Position numbers and translations under genes: made by a program
Notes under the pieces: generated by a model
What the model was told of the DNA's origin: nothing
The model's input: only the letters and a program-made list of their open reading frames with translations
The model's database searches: none
Assembly (NCBI GenBank): GCA_945873145.1
Contig: CAMCBZ010000027.1
Span: forward strand, 1 to 37,010
Source: an uncultured Prevotella sp.
GTDB taxonomy: Bacteria; Bacteroidota; Bacteroidia; Bacteroidales; Bacteroidaceae
Length of the DNA stretch: 37,010 nt
Direction: 5' to 3'
In this document: piece by piece, positions 17,003-25,456 of the stretch
Layout of the letters: the number at the start of each line of letters is the position of its first letter
How positions within the stretch are numbered: position 1 is the first letter of the stretch

Positions 17003-17036
17003 CAAGGGGCTTCCGAACGCATTCGGAAGCCCCTTG
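17003..17036 (-). terminator. Terminator of tRNA-Gln
   Basis: Perfect 15-bp stem (CAAGGGGCTTCCGAA at 17003-17017 with its complement at 17022-17036) and a CGCA loop, starting 4 bp beyond the tRNA 3' end on the minus strand. Confidence 0.85.
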
Positions 17037-17039
17037 TTG

Positions 17040-17110
17040 TTGTCGTACGCGGATTCGAACCACGACAAACAGAACCAAAACCTGTTGTGCTACCATTACA
17101 CCATACGACA
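17040..17110 (-). tRNA. tRNA-Gln (anticodon TTG)
   Basis: Read on the minus strand, the acceptor TGTCGTA pairs with TACGACA. The D-arm is GTGTAATGGTAGCAC, the anticodon loop TTTTGGT (anticodon TTG), and the T-loop TTCGAAT is flanked by a GTGG/CCGC-type stem. The discriminator is A and CCA is not encoded. It has its own promoter (17121-17152) and terminator (17003-17036). Confidence 0.95.
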
Positions 17111-17120
17111 ATCTTGGCTG

Positions 17121-17152
17121 CAAAGATACTGCTTTTTCCGTGCACCACCAAA
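17121..17152 (-). promoter_or_regulatory. Promoter of tRNA-Gln
   Basis: Minus strand TTTG (17152-17149), 20 bp, TATCTTTG (17128-17121), matching the Bacteroidetes consensus exactly, 10 bp before the tRNA 5' end. Confidence 0.82.
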
Positions 17153-17185
17153 TTTTTATGCTGTTTTCTTAAGAATTAATGGTGC

Positions 17186-17225
17186 AAAAAAAAACATTGC
17201 CGCCACCCCAAAAGGGTGACGGCAA
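17186..17225 (-). terminator. Terminator downstream of tyrS
   Basis: A 12-bp stem with one mismatch (17197-17208 with 17214-17225) and a five-base loop. On the minus strand it is followed by a run of T (complement of the A-tract 17186-17194). It lies 77 bp after the tyrS stop. Confidence 0.82.
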
Positions 17226-17301
17226 CGATATATATAATGTGTCGTCCAAACTCTATGGACTGCCGGATGACAGCAATCGAGAAAAATGGACTACAGACGC
17301 A

Positions 17302-18600
17302 TCACTTCACGGTGATGAGGTAATAGTTCTTCTTGCCGCGCTGTACGAGCAGATACTTGCCGTCGATGAGATCTTCGGCAGTGATGGGCTGGTCGAAGGC
17401 GGCGAGCTTCTCCTTGTTCAGGCTCACGCCATTGCCCTTGACCATCTTGCGCATCTCGCCCTTGCTGGGGAAGATGTCCCAACCGTCCTGGCAGAACACG
17501 TCGATAGCTTTCTGTCCGAGCTGGTCCTTACCGAGCCCGTAGTGAGGCACATCCTTGAAGACGTCCACGAGCGTAGCCTCGTCAAGCTGAGCGAGCTGGT
17601 CCTTAGTAGCCTTGCCGAAGAGGATGTTGCTGGCAGCGATAGCCATGTCAAGGTCTTCTTTGGAGTGTACCATCGTGGTGACCTCAGCGGCGAGACGCTT
17701 CTGCAGCACACGGCGACCGGGATCCTGGCGGTGCTCGGCGATGAGTGCGTCGATGGTCTCCTTGTCGAGGTCGGTGAAGATCTTGATATAGCGCTCGGCA
17801 TCCTCGTCACTGACGTTGAGCCAGAACTGATAGAAAGCGTATGGTGTGGTGCGGTTGCGGTCGAGCCAGACGTTGCCGCTCTCGGTCTTTCCGAACTTCT
17901 TGCCGTCGGCTTTGGTGATGAGCGGACAGGTGAGGCAGAAGGCCTCGGCATCGTTGCCGAGGGTGCGGCGGATGAGCTCTGTACCGGTGGTCATATTGCC
18001 CCATTGGTCGTTGCCGCCAAGCTGCAGGCGCACACCATAGTGCTCGTACTGATAAAGGAAGTCGTAGCCCTGGAGCAACTGATAGGTGAACTCGGTGAAA
18101 GACAGACCGTCGCGGGCCTCGCCGTTGAGACGTTTCTGCACGCTGTCTTTGGCCATCATATAGTTGACGGTGATGTGCTTGCCAATGTCGCGCACGAAGT
18201 CGAGGAACTTATAGTCCTTCATCCAGTCGTAGTTATTGACCAACTCAGCCTTGTTGGGCTCATTGCCGTCGAAGTCGAGGAACTTGCTGACCTGCTTCTT
18301 GATGGCCTCCTGATTGTGATAGAGCGTGTCCTGGTCGAGTAGGTTGCGCTCCTGGCTCTTGCCCGAAGGATCGCCGATCATACCCGTGGCACCGCCGACG
18401 AGCAGATAAGGCTTATGTCCGCAGCGCTGCAGGTGACGCAGCATCATGATGCCGCAAAGGTGTCCGATATGCAGGGAGTCGGCAGTAGGGTCGGTACCCA
18501 GATATGCCGAAACGAGATGAGTATTGAGATACTCTTCAGTGCCCGGCATGATTTGGGCGAGCATGCCGCGCCATTTCAGTTCTTCTACGAAGTTTTTCAT
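17302..18600 (-). CDS. tyrS: Tyrosine--tRNA ligase
   Basis: 432 residues, the usual length for bacterial TyrRS. The Rossmann catalytic domain has HIGH at 44-47 ([10 protein letters not shown]) followed by [15 protein letters not shown], which is diagnostic for TyrRS. The KMSKS loop is present as KFGKT near 235. The C-terminal ~80 residues form the S4-like RNA-binding domain ([20 protein letters not shown]). It charges tRNA-Tyr in the cytosol. It is the last gene of the minus-strand run hemD-rnpA-yidD-tyrS, 60 bp after yidD, and ends at a strong terminator. Confidence 0.97.
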   Translation of the reverse strand: MKNFVEELKWRGMLAQIMPGTEEYLNTHLVSAYLGTDPTADSLHIGHLCGIMMLRHLQRCGHKPYLLVGGATGMIGDPSGKSQERNLLDQDTLYHNQEAIKKQVSKFLDFDGNEPNKAELVNNYDWMKDYKFLDFVRDIGKHITVNYMMAKDSVQKRLNGEARDGLSFTEFTYQLLQGYDFLYQYEHYGVRLQLGGNDQWGNMTTGTELIRRTLGNDAEAFCLTCPLITKADGKKFGKTESGNVWLDRNRTTPYAFYQFWLNVSDEDAERYIKIFTDLDKETIDALIAEHRQDPGRRVLQKRLAAEVTTMVHSKEDLDMAIAASNILFGKATKDQLAQLDEATLVDVFKDVPHYGLGKDQLGQKAIDVFCQDGWDIFPSKGEMRKMVKGNGVSLNKEKLAAFDQPITAEDLIDGKYLLVQRGKKNYYLITVK

Positions 18601-18660
18601 TTTTATATGTTTAAGGGCTCAAAGAGCCGATGATGTCATCAACAACAGATGAAAGTGGAA

Positions 18661-18903
18661 TTATGGCACCGGATCGTAGCCGCTGCCACCCCAGGGATTG
18701 CAGCGCAGGATACGCCAGATGGCTAAGAGCAGTCCCTTGACGGGCCCGTGTTTGAGAATAGCCTGGCGCGCATATTCCGAACAGGTCGGCGTGAAGCGGC
18801 ACGAAGGTGGCGTGTAGGGCGTGATGAACTTTTGGTAGAACACGATCGGCTGCACCAACAGCCACGCCAGACCGTGGGAGACGATATGCAACAGTTTCCT
18901 CAT
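18661..18903 (-). CDS. yidD: Membrane protein insertion efficiency factor YidD
   Basis: 80 residues with the family's signature: an N-terminal amphipathic/hydrophobic segment ([18 protein letters not shown]), [22 protein letters not shown] with the conserved cysteines, and a final [13 protein letters not shown]. YidD helps YidC-dependent insertion of membrane proteins at the inner face of the membrane. Its ATG overlaps the rnpA stop by 4 bp (ATGA), the classic rnpA-yidD coupling. Confidence 0.97.
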   Translation of the reverse strand: MRKLLHIVSHGLAWLLVQPIVFYQKFITPYTPPSCRFTPTCSEYARQAILKHGPVKGLLLAIWRILRCNPWGGSGYDPVP

Positions 18904-19355
18904 TCGTCGCTACTCAAAGAGTTTGAGCTCGTCTGCTCCTTGTCAGTTACAGCCATCTTCTCGTGGATGCGGGAAAGCAGGTTGACTATGCTTTTGTTGA
19001 CCGTTGCGGCGGTGGGCATCCGCCGGTCCATCCAGATGAAGGCGATGGCGAGTGGCCACTGCGCGACCAGACCTTTGTTGTGGCGGTAAGCCTCCCTGAC
19101 GAGTCGCTTGATGCGGTTGCGCTTCACAGCCCTCCGAAAGCAGTGCTTGGGCACGCTGATGAGGAACTTAGCCTGCGGCCGCTCCGTTTTTTCGTCCTGC
19201 TGCGCGTCGCCATCAGTAGTGGGGATCAGCATGTACACAGCCCGGAGTGGGAAGGCAGACATCGAGTGGCTGTTGCCCTCCTTGAAGAGCGCGTCTATGG
19301 CTTTGCGGTGATAGATGCGCTCACTCTTGCTGAGTGTCGGTCGATATTGTGCCAT
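18900..19355 (-). CDS. rnpA: Ribonuclease P protein component
   Basis: 151 residues. It starts [21 protein letters not shown] like other RnpA proteins and has the RNR signature ([21 protein letters not shown], ~71-91). It assists the RNase P RNA in trimming tRNA 5' leaders. A slightly long, Ser-rich tail ([13 protein letters not shown]) follows the fold. The start lies 16 bp after the hemD-like gene and its stop overlaps yidD. rpmH, the usual partner elsewhere in bacteria, is absent here, as is normal in Bacteroidetes. Confidence 0.96.
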   Translation of the reverse strand: MAQYRPTLSKSERIYHRKAIDALFKEGNSHSMSAFPLRAVYMLIPTTDGDAQQDEKTERPQAKFLISVPKHCFRRAVKRNRIKRLVREAYRHNKGLVAQWPLAIAFIWMDRRMPTAATVNKSIVNLLSRIHEKMAVTDKEQTSSNSLSSDE

Positions 19356-19371
19356 GCTTAAACTTAAGGAA

Positions 19372-20127
19372 TTAGTCCTCGCCGTTCTCCTTTTTCAGGA
19401 AAGCCTTGAGTGCGGCGACCATCGAGGGATACTCCTTTGTGCCGGCCATGAGCGAGACGGGCAGTCCGGCCTTCTCAATGGCCTTGCCCGTAGCGGGACC
19501 GAAGGCGCCGAGCTTGAGCGTGCCGTCCTTGACGTTGGGGAAAGACTGTGTGAGATAGTTCACACCAGTAGGTGTGGAGAAGATCAGCATGTCACAATCG
19601 AAATTCTTCACCTCTTCCGGAGTGAAGTTGTTGCTCAGCGTGCGATACATCACACACTCAGTATGGTTGAGTCCCTTGGCATCGAGCTTGTTCTTGATAT
19701 CGTCGTTATGTACACTGCTCAGTGGCACGAGATATTTCTCTTGCTTGTGCTTCATCATCACGGGGATAAGATCATCGATCTTGCCCGTGTTACCAAAGAA
19801 TACTTTTCTCTTGCGATACTGCACGTATTTCTGGATATAGAGGGAAATAGTCTCGGTGACGCAGAAATATTTCATGTCTTCCGGAATGGTAAGACGAAGC
19901 TCGTTGGCTAATTGGAAAAAGAAGTCAATGGCATGCCGTGAGGTGAAGACGATGGCCGTATGTGAAAGAATGCTTACTTTCTGCTGGCGAAATTCCTTAG
20001 CTGTGAGCCCCTCTACTTTGATGAAAGGGCGAAAGACGATCTCTACCCCGAACTCTTTCTCTATATCGTAATACGGGGATTTCTCGCCCGCCGGTTTAGG
20101 CAGGGAAATCATGATCTTCTTAATCAT
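19372..20127 (-). CDS. hemD: Uroporphyrinogen-III synthase-like protein (HemD family)
   Basis: 251 residues with the two-lobed HemD fold pattern: TAIVFTSRHAIDFFFQLANE in the first half, GNTGKIDDLIPVMMKHKQEKYLVPLS at the hinge, and FDCDMLIFSTPTGVNYLTQSF then GAFGPATGKAIEKAGLPVSLMA in the second. Family members convert hydroxymethylbilane to uroporphyrinogen III in the cytosol. The gene starts 6 bp after the DUF4271-type gene and precedes rnpA by 16 bp, an order I recall as common in Bacteroidetes. Many Prevotella relatives need external heme and lack most of the pathway, so the real role may differ. Confidence 0.82.
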   Translation of the reverse strand: MIKKIMISLPKPAGEKSPYYDIEKEFGVEIVFRPFIKVEGLTAKEFRQQKVSILSHTAIVFTSRHAIDFFFQLANELRLTIPEDMKYFCVTETISLYIQKYVQYRKRKVFFGNTGKIDDLIPVMMKHKQEKYLVPLSSVHNDDIKNKLDAKGLNHTECVMYRTLSNNFTPEEVKNFDCDMLIFSTPTGVNYLTQSFPNVKDGTLKLGAFGPATGKAIEKAGLPVSLMAGTKEYPSMVAALKAFLKKENGED

Positions 20128-20133
20128 TGTGTC

Positions 20134-21159
20134 CTAAAAGTTTATTTTTAAATAATTATCCGTCAACACCAGTACACCCCACAGGGAGCCCAGTGGCATG
20201 AGTTCAAGTGCACAAAAGTACAAAAAACTTTGCACAAAGACGCTGGTTTTCTGGAAAAATATCAAGTAGGACTTATAGAAAGCCAACAATTTAACTAAAA
20301 TGACGACAATAGCAGTGTAAGCAATGGTCGTTTGGAGCGATAAGTTGAAGTAGACCGACAGCATGACCATCGGGAAGAGCGCGATGCCCTCAATGGATGA
20401 AAGGAAGAGCATACTCTTGTTCCACTGTTCGTTTTTTTTCTTATCAAAGAAGATCCAGTTCACCACAGCGTACAGCAGAGCCTTGACACCGAAGTAGAGC
20501 AGGAGCACACCGGTGTAGATGCCTACCGTGAGATATTGCGGTACGGTGAAGGATGTGCCCGCATAGTTGCCGGTATAGAAGAAAAATACCAACGAGAAGA
20601 GCAGGCAGGTTTGCAATAGCAAGAAGAGCTGGAAGCGTAGCTCGCCGCTGGTCTCGGTGATCTCGGTGGTGCCTTCGCGCTGTGTATAGAAGAAGTTCTT
20701 GAATTGTCGGCGGATAAAGCCTCCCGACTGGGCGATGGCGATGAGGGCAAAGACAAAGCAGGCGATGAGCACCGAAGAGATGAGGTTGTCGTTGGCGATG
20801 GAATAGGGCACGGGATCTCCCGCCACGCCCTGCCGGTAGGTGGCATACTCGGGACGATAGATGGAGTCGGGCTGCACGAGCGAGTAACTGTAGTACAGCG
20901 GCTTGCTCAAGTTCATCTTGCCGAAGCCCGTGGGCTTGGTAGTCGGTGTGCGCAGCGGATTGTGGTAGTGCGCCCAGTCGACTTGCGGAAACTTATAGTT
21001 AGCCCTGATGGCCGAGTCCTGTTGCCACGGTGTCGCGGTCGCGGGCAATGTTTTGATGATATCCCATGGAGAGCGGTAGCCACTCTGGTGGTGTGTGGCA
21101 GTGTGCTGCTTGGCCTGTACGGGTGTGGCTGCTGCCGTAGAATCGCTTTGCTGTATCAT
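20134..21159 (-). CDS. DUF4271-type integral membrane protein
   Basis: 341 residues. The first ~130 are soluble and Pro/Thr-rich (TATPWQQDSAIRANYKFPQVDW). From ~130 there are about six to seven membrane segments, for example NLISSVLIACFVFALIAIAQ, LFLLLQTCLLFSLVFFFYTG and TTIAYTAIVVILVKLLAFYK. In Bacteroidetes a protein of this shape next to hemD carries the label DUF4271; I use that name by position and topology. The function is unknown. It is followed 6 bp later by the hemD-like gene, which suggests linked expression. Confidence 0.8.
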   Translation of the reverse strand: MIQQSDSTAAATPVQAKQHTATHHQSGYRSPWDIIKTLPATATPWQQDSAIRANYKFPQVDWAHYHNPLRTPTTKPTGFGKMNLSKPLYYSYSLVQPDSIYRPEYATYRQGVAGDPVPYSIANDNLISSVLIACFVFALIAIAQSGGFIRRQFKNFFYTQREGTTEITETSGELRFQLFLLLQTCLLFSLVFFFYTGNYAGTSFTVPQYLTVGIYTGVLLLYFGVKALLYAVVNWIFFDKKKNEQWNKSMLFLSSIEGIALFPMVMLSVYFNLSLQTTIAYTAIVVILVKLLAFYKSYLIFFQKTSVFVQSFLYFCALELMPLGSLWGVLVLTDNYLKINF

Positions 21160-21181
21160 TTGCTATATCGAAAAATACAAG

Positions 21182-21203
21182 AGGACGGCCCGTAAGCCGT
21201 CCT
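21182..21203 (-). terminator. Hairpin between metK and the DUF4271-type gene
   Basis: An 8-bp perfect stem AGGACGGC/GCCGTCCT with a six-base loop. On the minus strand it is followed by CTTGTATTTTT. It lies 56 bp after the metK stop and is its likely terminator. A -7-like box (TATCTTTG, 21258-21251) lies between metK and this hairpin, so a promoter upstream of the hairpin is possible but unproven. Confidence 0.65.
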
Positions 21204-21259
21204 TGTGTGGAGAGGCAGGAGCGGAGCCGTGATGCCGTCTCCGCCCTCTGCAAAGATAG

Positions 21260-22615
21260 TTATAAGCCGAAGGCCTTGCGGATGCGGTCTACCTGGTCGA
21301 GCTTCTCCCAGGTGAAGAGCTCCACCTCTATCGTCTTTTCCTCGTGATAGAGGCTCTCGAAGGTCTTCTTGACTGTCTGACATTGACGGCCCATGTGGCC
21401 GTAGGCTGCCGTCTCGAAATAGATGGGCTGGCGCAGGTTGAGCGTGTCCTCAATGGCTTTGGGGCGCAAATCGAAGAGCTCTTCCACCTTGCGGGCGATC
21501 TCGCTGTCACTCAAGTTGACATGGCTGCGGCCGTAGGTGTTGACATAGACGCTCACGGGCTCAGCCACACCGATGGCGTAGGCCAGCTGCACAAGCATCT
21601 CGTCGGCCACGCCGGCAGCCACCATGTTCTTGGCGATATAGCGGGCGGCATAGGCTGCGCTGCGGTCTACCTTGCTGGGGTCTTTGCCCGAGAAGGCACC
21701 ACCGCCGTGAGCGCCACGGCCTCCGTAGGTGTCGACAATGATCTTGCGGCCCGTCAGTCCAGTGTCGCCGTGAGGACCGCCGATGACGAACTTACCCGTC
21801 GGGTTGACGTAGTACTTGATGCCGTCGTGCATCAGCTTGCGCTCGCGGTCGTTGGCGTTGACCTCAGCCTCGTTGGCGTTGGCCAGGCTGTTGTCGAAGA
21901 GTTGGCGCAGTTTGTCGCCGGCAGCTTCCTTGACACGTGGGATGAGGATGTTGATGACATCCTCGCGAATTTTGGCGAGCATCTGCTCGTCGGCCTCTTT
22001 CTGAGCCTTGCGGCTGCTGTCCTTGGGCTGGACAAAGGGGTCGTGCTGGGTAGAGACCACGATGGTGTCGATGCGCACGGGCTCGTTTTTCTCGTTGTAT
22101 TCCATGGTCACCTGACTTTTGGCGTCGGGGCGCAGATAGGTCATCACCTTGCCTTCCTTGCGGATCTGGGCCAAGGTGTACATGATCAGGTGTGCCAGGT
22201 CGAGGGTGGCAGGCATGTAGTTGTCGGTCTCGTTGGAGGCGTAGCCAAACATCATGCCTTGGTCGCCGGCGCCCTGCTCTTCCTCTTTCTCGCGGCTGAC
22301 GCCCTGGTTGATGTCGCCGCTCTGCTCATGGATGGCCGTGAGGATACCGCAGGAGTTGTAGTCGAACTGATACTCGGCTTTGCTGTAGCCGATGCGCTTG
22401 ATGGCTTTGCGCGCCATGGCCTGCAGGTCGATGTAGGCATTGGAGTGCACCTCGCCCATGATGACTACCTGTCCGGTGGTAACAAATGACTCCACAGCGC
22501 AGTGAGCCTTGGGGTCATAAGCCAGGAACTGGTCGAGGATGGCATCGGAAATCTGGTCGGCCACCTTGTCAGGATGTCCTTCCGAAACGGATTCTGAAGA
22601 AAATAGATAACTCAT
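21260..22615 (-). CDS. metK: S-adenosylmethionine synthetase
   Basis: The ATG at 22615 gives 451 residues beginning [21 protein letters not shown], the family start. An in-frame ATG at 22690 lies inside the riboswitch and is rejected. The ATP/methionine motifs are all visible: [51 protein letters not shown], and [19 protein letters not shown]. It makes SAM from ATP and methionine in the cytosol. The length is somewhat above the ~385 of enterobacterial MetK, through inserts around 225-300, as usual in Bacteroidetes. It is monocistronic by its own promoter and terminator, and its leader carries a SAM-II-like aptamer. Confidence 0.97.
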   Translation of the reverse strand: MSYLFSSESVSEGHPDKVADQISDAILDQFLAYDPKAHCAVESFVTTGQVVIMGEVHSNAYIDLQAMARKAIKRIGYSKAEYQFDYNSCGILTAIHEQSGDINQGVSREKEEEQGAGDQGMMFGYASNETDNYMPATLDLAHLIMYTLAQIRKEGKVMTYLRPDAKSQVTMEYNEKNEPVRIDTIVVSTQHDPFVQPKDSSRKAQKEADEQMLAKIREDVINILIPRVKEAAGDKLRQLFDNSLANANEAEVNANDRERKLMHDGIKYYVNPTGKFVIGGPHGDTGLTGRKIIVDTYGGRGAHGGGAFSGKDPSKVDRSAAYAARYIAKNMVAAGVADEMLVQLAYAIGVAEPVSVYVNTYGRSHVNLSDSEIARKVEELFDLRPKAIEDTLNLRQPIYFETAAYGHMGRQCQTVKKTFESLYHEEKTIEVELFTWEKLDQVDRIRKAFGL

Positions 22616-22680
22616 TTTTCCATTACTTTTTAAGCGTGGAATAACGCCAAGTAACCGTAAAATCTGAGGGTGATTTTGCA

Positions 22681-22728
22681 GTTTTAGCATTTTTTAGTGT
22701 GGTTGCAAGCAGCCAAATTCTTCCACAT
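22681..22728 (-). promoter_or_regulatory. SAM-II-type riboswitch aptamer in the metK leader
   Basis: On the minus strand TGTGG (22727-22723) pairs with CCACA (22702-22698). The loop contains TTTGGC (22717-22712) and ends TTGCAA. After the 3' arm comes an A-rich segment and GCTAAA (22688-22683). TTTGGC can pair with GCTAAA in all six positions (one G-T), giving the H-type pseudoknot of SAM-II. The order stem, TTGCAA, stem, A-rich, GCTAAAA matches the SAM-II consensus as I remember it. It lies 65 bp before metK and inside its predicted transcript. Two short hairpins (22659-22677 and 22634-22647) between aptamer and ATG could be the expression platform. Confidence 0.78.
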
Positions 22729-22756
22729 TGATGAAACATATTATAAAACTCGCGTG

Positions 22757-22787
22757 CAAAGTTACGGATATTTTTCCAAATGACAAA
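22757..22787 (-). promoter_or_regulatory. Promoter of metK
   Basis: Minus strand TTTG (22787-22784), 19 bp, TAACTTTG (22764-22757), an exact consensus. It predicts a ~135-nt leader that includes the SAM-II-like aptamer. Confidence 0.82.
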
Positions 22788-22828
22788 GAAAAACGAGGCT
22801 ACAAGTGCGCCTTTTGCCTTTTTTTCAT

Positions 22829-22836
22829 TAACTTTG
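22829..22836 (+). promoter_or_regulatory. Putative promoter -7 box of pyrE
   Basis: TAACTTTG, 36 bp before the pyrE ATG. A TTTG occurs at 22813, too close for a normal -33 element, so only the -7 match supports it. Confidence 0.6.
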
Positions 22837-22872
22837 TAGCGTCAACTGTTACAAGCATAAACAACATCAACT

Positions 22873-23505
22873 ATGGATAACTTACAGAAAGTATTTGCAG
22901 AGAAACTGCTGAAGATTAAAGCCATTAAACTTCAGCCCAACGATCCGTTTACATGGGCTTCCGGTTGGAAGTCGCCATTCTATTGCGACAACCGCAAGAC
23001 GCTGTCCTATCCTGATCTGCGCAGCTTCGTGAAACTGGAGCTGGCTCACGCTGTTTTGGAGCACTTCTCCGAGGCTACTGCTGTGGCCGGTGTGGCTACG
23101 GGAGCTATTGCTCAGGGCGCGCTGGTGGCCGATGAGCTGAACCTTCCTTTCTGCTACGTTCGTTCGAAACCAAAGGATCATGGCATGGGCAACCTTATCG
23201 AAGGCACGCTGCCCGAGGGCTCTAAGGTGGTCGTTGTGGAGGATCTCATCTCCACGGGTGGCAGTTCTTTGAAGGCTGTTGCCGCACTGCGCGAGGCCGG
23301 TTTCGAAGTAGTGGGTATGGTTGCCAGCTACACTTACGGATTCCCCATTGCACAGAAGGCGTTTGAAGATGCCAAGGTGAAGCTCGTCACGCTGACCGAC
23401 TACGAGCATGTCGTGGAGAAGGCAGAGGAGACTGGCTACATCAAGGCTGAGGACATCGCTACGCTGCATGAGTGGCGCAAGGATCCCGCCAACTGGAAGA
23501 AATAA
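22873..23505 (+). CDS. pyrE: Orotate phosphoribosyltransferase
   Basis: 210 residues, the normal family length. The PRPP-binding loop is VVVVEDLISTGGSS near 119-132. The orotate/PRPP contacts are seen in DPFTWASGWKSPFYCDNRK and VRSKPKDHGMGN, the flexible catalytic loop. The enzyme transfers orotate to PRPP to give OMP in de novo pyrimidine synthesis. The SRPBCC gene starts 35 bp downstream and is probably cotranscribed. Confidence 0.97.
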   Translation: MDNLQKVFAEKLLKIKAIKLQPNDPFTWASGWKSPFYCDNRKTLSYPDLRSFVKLELAHAVLEHFSEATAVAGVATGAIAQGALVADELNLPFCYVRSKPKDHGMGNLIEGTLPEGSKVVVVEDLISTGGSSLKAVAALREAGFEVVGMVASYTYGFPIAQKAFEDAKVKLVTLTDYEHVVEKAEETGYIKAEDIATLHEWRKDPANWKK

Positions 23506-23540
23506 GTCAAGGCATACCTTATCTATACGCACATAATAAT

Positions 23541-23954
23541 ATGAGTACAAAGATAGAAAGCACGATCCGACAGATCGCTTATCCACAGGCTTCAGTCTAT
23601 GCGATGCTCAGCGATCTGAGCAATATCGACCGCGTGCGCGACCGCTTGCCTGAGGATAAGATCAAGGATTTGTCGTTCGACACCGACAGCATCAGCATCA
23701 GCACACAGATGGGTGCCGTGAAGCTCGTCATCGTGGAGCGCGAGGCGCCGAAGACGATTAAGTTCGAGACGCAAGAGAGTCCGCTGCCCTTCAACTTCTG
23801 GATTCAGCTGTTGCCGGTCACAGACACTACCTGCAAGATGAAGCTCACCATCAAGGCAGATCTCAATCCTTTTATCAGCGGCATGGTGAAAAAGCCGTTG
23901 CAGGAAGGTATCGAGAAGATCGCTGATGCGCTGCAAATGATACAATATGAATGA
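23541..23954 (+). CDS. SRPBCC-fold (polyketide cyclase-like) protein
   Basis: Starting at the ATG at 23541 gives 137 residues. An upstream in-frame ATG at 23472 lies inside pyrE. The sequence fits the START/SRPBCC fold: MSTKIESTIRQIAYPQASVY then MLSDLSNIDRVRDRLPEDKIKD at the start, strands in the middle (AVKLVIVEREAPKTIKFET), and a long C-terminal helix with NPFISGMVKKPLQEGIEKIADAL. Proteins of this fold bind small hydrophobic ligands or act as cyclases; the ligand cannot be deduced. It follows pyrE and precedes argH in the same direction, but the heptamer-repeat hairpin after it probably ends this transcript. Confidence 0.82.
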   Translation: MSTKIESTIRQIAYPQASVYAMLSDLSNIDRVRDRLPEDKIKDLSFDTDSISISTQMGAVKLVIVEREAPKTIKFETQESPLPFNFWIQLLPVTDTTCKMKLTIKADLNPFISGMVKKPLQEGIEKIADALQMIQYE

Positions 23955-24110
23955 TGAATGAATCCAATGTTGAATGTTGACGGGGAGCTACCGCTTTACA
24001 ATTCAACACTCAACATTGTTTATTCATCATTGAAACAATTCATCACTTAACATTCAACATTCATCATTGTTATCATTCATCATTCAACATTCAACACTCA
24101 ACATTCGTAT
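23942..24110 (+). repeat. Degenerate heptamer array and hairpin upstream of argH
   Basis: The array alternates heptamers of the type A(A/T)CA(C/T)TC and their complements. The segment 23965-23980 pairs with 24003-24018 at 15 of 16 positions around a 22-base loop, giving a strong hairpin likely to end the pyrE transcript. From ~24019 to 24108 the run is mostly ATTCAAC and ATTCATC units at a 7-bp period. The linker contains TGACGGGGAG, nearly the same as TGACGGGAAG in the array after argH. Confidence 0.8.
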
Positions 24111-24111
24111 T

Positions 24112-25455
24112 ATGGCCAATAAACTGTGGGAGAAAGGATTTGAAGTCAATAAAGAAATAGAGCGGTTCACCGTGGGACGCGACCGCGAGATGGATATGTA
24201 CCTTGCCAAGTACGACGTGCTCGGCTCGATGGCACACATCACCATGCTCGAGAGCATCGGACTCTTAGAGAAAGACGAGCTAAAGAAACTGCTCGCTGAA
24301 CTGAAAAACATCTATCGCACGTGCGAGAAAGGTGAGTTTGTCATCGAGGACGGCGTGGAGGATGTGCACTCTCAGGTAGAGCTCATGCTCACGCGTAAGC
24401 TCGGCGACCTGGGTAAGAAAATCCATTCGGGACGCTCACGCAACGACCAGGTGCTCGTGGACTTGAAGCTCTTCACGCGCCACGAACTGATGGAAGTTGT
24501 CGACGAGGTGAAGAGTCTCTTTGATGAACTCATACAGAAGAGCAACGAGTACAAGGATGTGCTCATGCCCGGCTACACTCATCTGCAGATTGCTATGCCT
24601 TCGAGCTTCGGTCTGTGGTTTGGCGCTTATGCCGAGAGTCTTGCCGACGACATGCTTTTCCTGCAGGCTGCCTATAAGATGACGAACCGCAATCCCCTCG
24701 GCTCTGCGGCTGGCTATGGCTCTTCCTTCCCGCTGAACCGCACGATGACGACGGAGTTGCTGGGCTTCGACTCGATGGACTATAACGTGGTCTATGCGCA
24801 GATGGGACGCGGAAAGATGGAGCGCAACGTGGCGTTCGCCCTCGCTTCGGTGGCCGGCACACTGGCTAAGATGGCGTTCGACGCTTGTCTGTTCAACTGT
24901 CAGAACTTTGGCTTCGTGCATCTGCCCAAGGAGTGCACCACGGGTTCGAGCATCATGCCGCACAAGAAAAACCCCGATGTCTTTGAGCTCATCCGTGCCA
25001 AGAGCAACAAGATACAAAGCCTGCCGCAGCAGATCATGCTCATCATGAATAACCTGCCCGTGGGCTATTTCCGCGATCTGCAGATCATCAAGGAGGTGTT
25101 CCTGCCTGCTTTCGACGAGTTGAAAGACTGCTTGAGCATGGCGGCTTATATCATCAACAAAATAGAGGTGAACCGGCATATCCTCGACAACCCGATGTAC
25201 GATCCGATCTTCTCTGTGGAGGAGGTGAACCGACTGGCCGCTAATGGCATGCCGTTCCGCGACGCTTATAAGAAGGTGGGCATGGAGATCGAGGCTGGTA
25301 CGTTCAAGGCTGACCACCACATCCATCACACACACGAAGGCTCCATTGGCAATCTCTGCAATGACCATATCCAGGAACTCATGGACAAGACACTCGACGG
25401 CTTCCACTTCGAGAGAGTGGAGGAAGCAGAGAAGGCTCTCTTGAATGAGGAATAA
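24112..25455 (+). CDS. argH: Argininosuccinate lyase
   Basis: The ATG at 24112 gives 447 residues starting MANKLWEKGF. An earlier in-frame ATG (24067) lies in the repeat array. The fumarase/aspartase-superfamily signature GSSIMPHKKNP is at 278-288, with the catalytic serine at 280. Other family segments are HSGRSRNDQVLVDLKLF and PGYTHLQIAMPSSFGLW. It splits argininosuccinate into arginine and fumarate in the cytosol. The gene stands alone, without other arg genes nearby, and is bracketed by heptamer arrays on both sides. Confidence 0.97.
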   Translation: MANKLWEKGFEVNKEIERFTVGRDREMDMYLAKYDVLGSMAHITMLESIGLLEKDELKKLLAELKNIYRTCEKGEFVIEDGVEDVHSQVELMLTRKLGDLGKKIHSGRSRNDQVLVDLKLFTRHELMEVVDEVKSLFDELIQKSNEYKDVLMPGYTHLQIAMPSSFGLWFGAYAESLADDMLFLQAAYKMTNRNPLGSAAGYGSSFPLNRTMTTELLGFDSMDYNVVYAQMGRGKMERNVAFALASVAGTLAKMAFDACLFNCQNFGFVHLPKECTTGSSIMPHKKNPDVFELIRAKSNKIQSLPQQIMLIMNNLPVGYFRDLQIIKEVFLPAFDELKDCLSMAAYIINKIEVNRHILDNPMYDPIFSVEEVNRLAANGMPFRDAYKKVGMEIEAGTFKADHHIHHTHEGSIGNLCNDHIQELMDKTLDGFHFERVEEAEKALLNEE

Positions 25456-25456
25456 T

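Larger units (their letters stand above)
16554..17039. other. AT-rich intergenic region with IS-like repeats
   Basis: This 486-bp gap holds the presumed sigma-operon promoter (near 16572), two units of a 33-bp-period repeat (16669-16718), an inverted-repeat block (16733-16966) and the tRNA-Gln terminator (17003-17036). No coding region is supported. Composition is much more AT-rich than the flanking genes. Confidence 0.7.

Noticed and set aside
21251..21258. Firm promoter for the DUF4271-hemD-rnpA run
   Set aside because: The TATCTTTG box is present, but no -33 element is visible and a terminator-like hairpin lies between it and the first gene, so it is mentioned only in the hairpin entry.
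22616..22690. N-terminal extension of MetK from the ATG at 22690
   Set aside because: The extension would be encoded by the riboswitch 3' side and the leader, and MetK proteins begin at the [10 protein letters not shown] segment.
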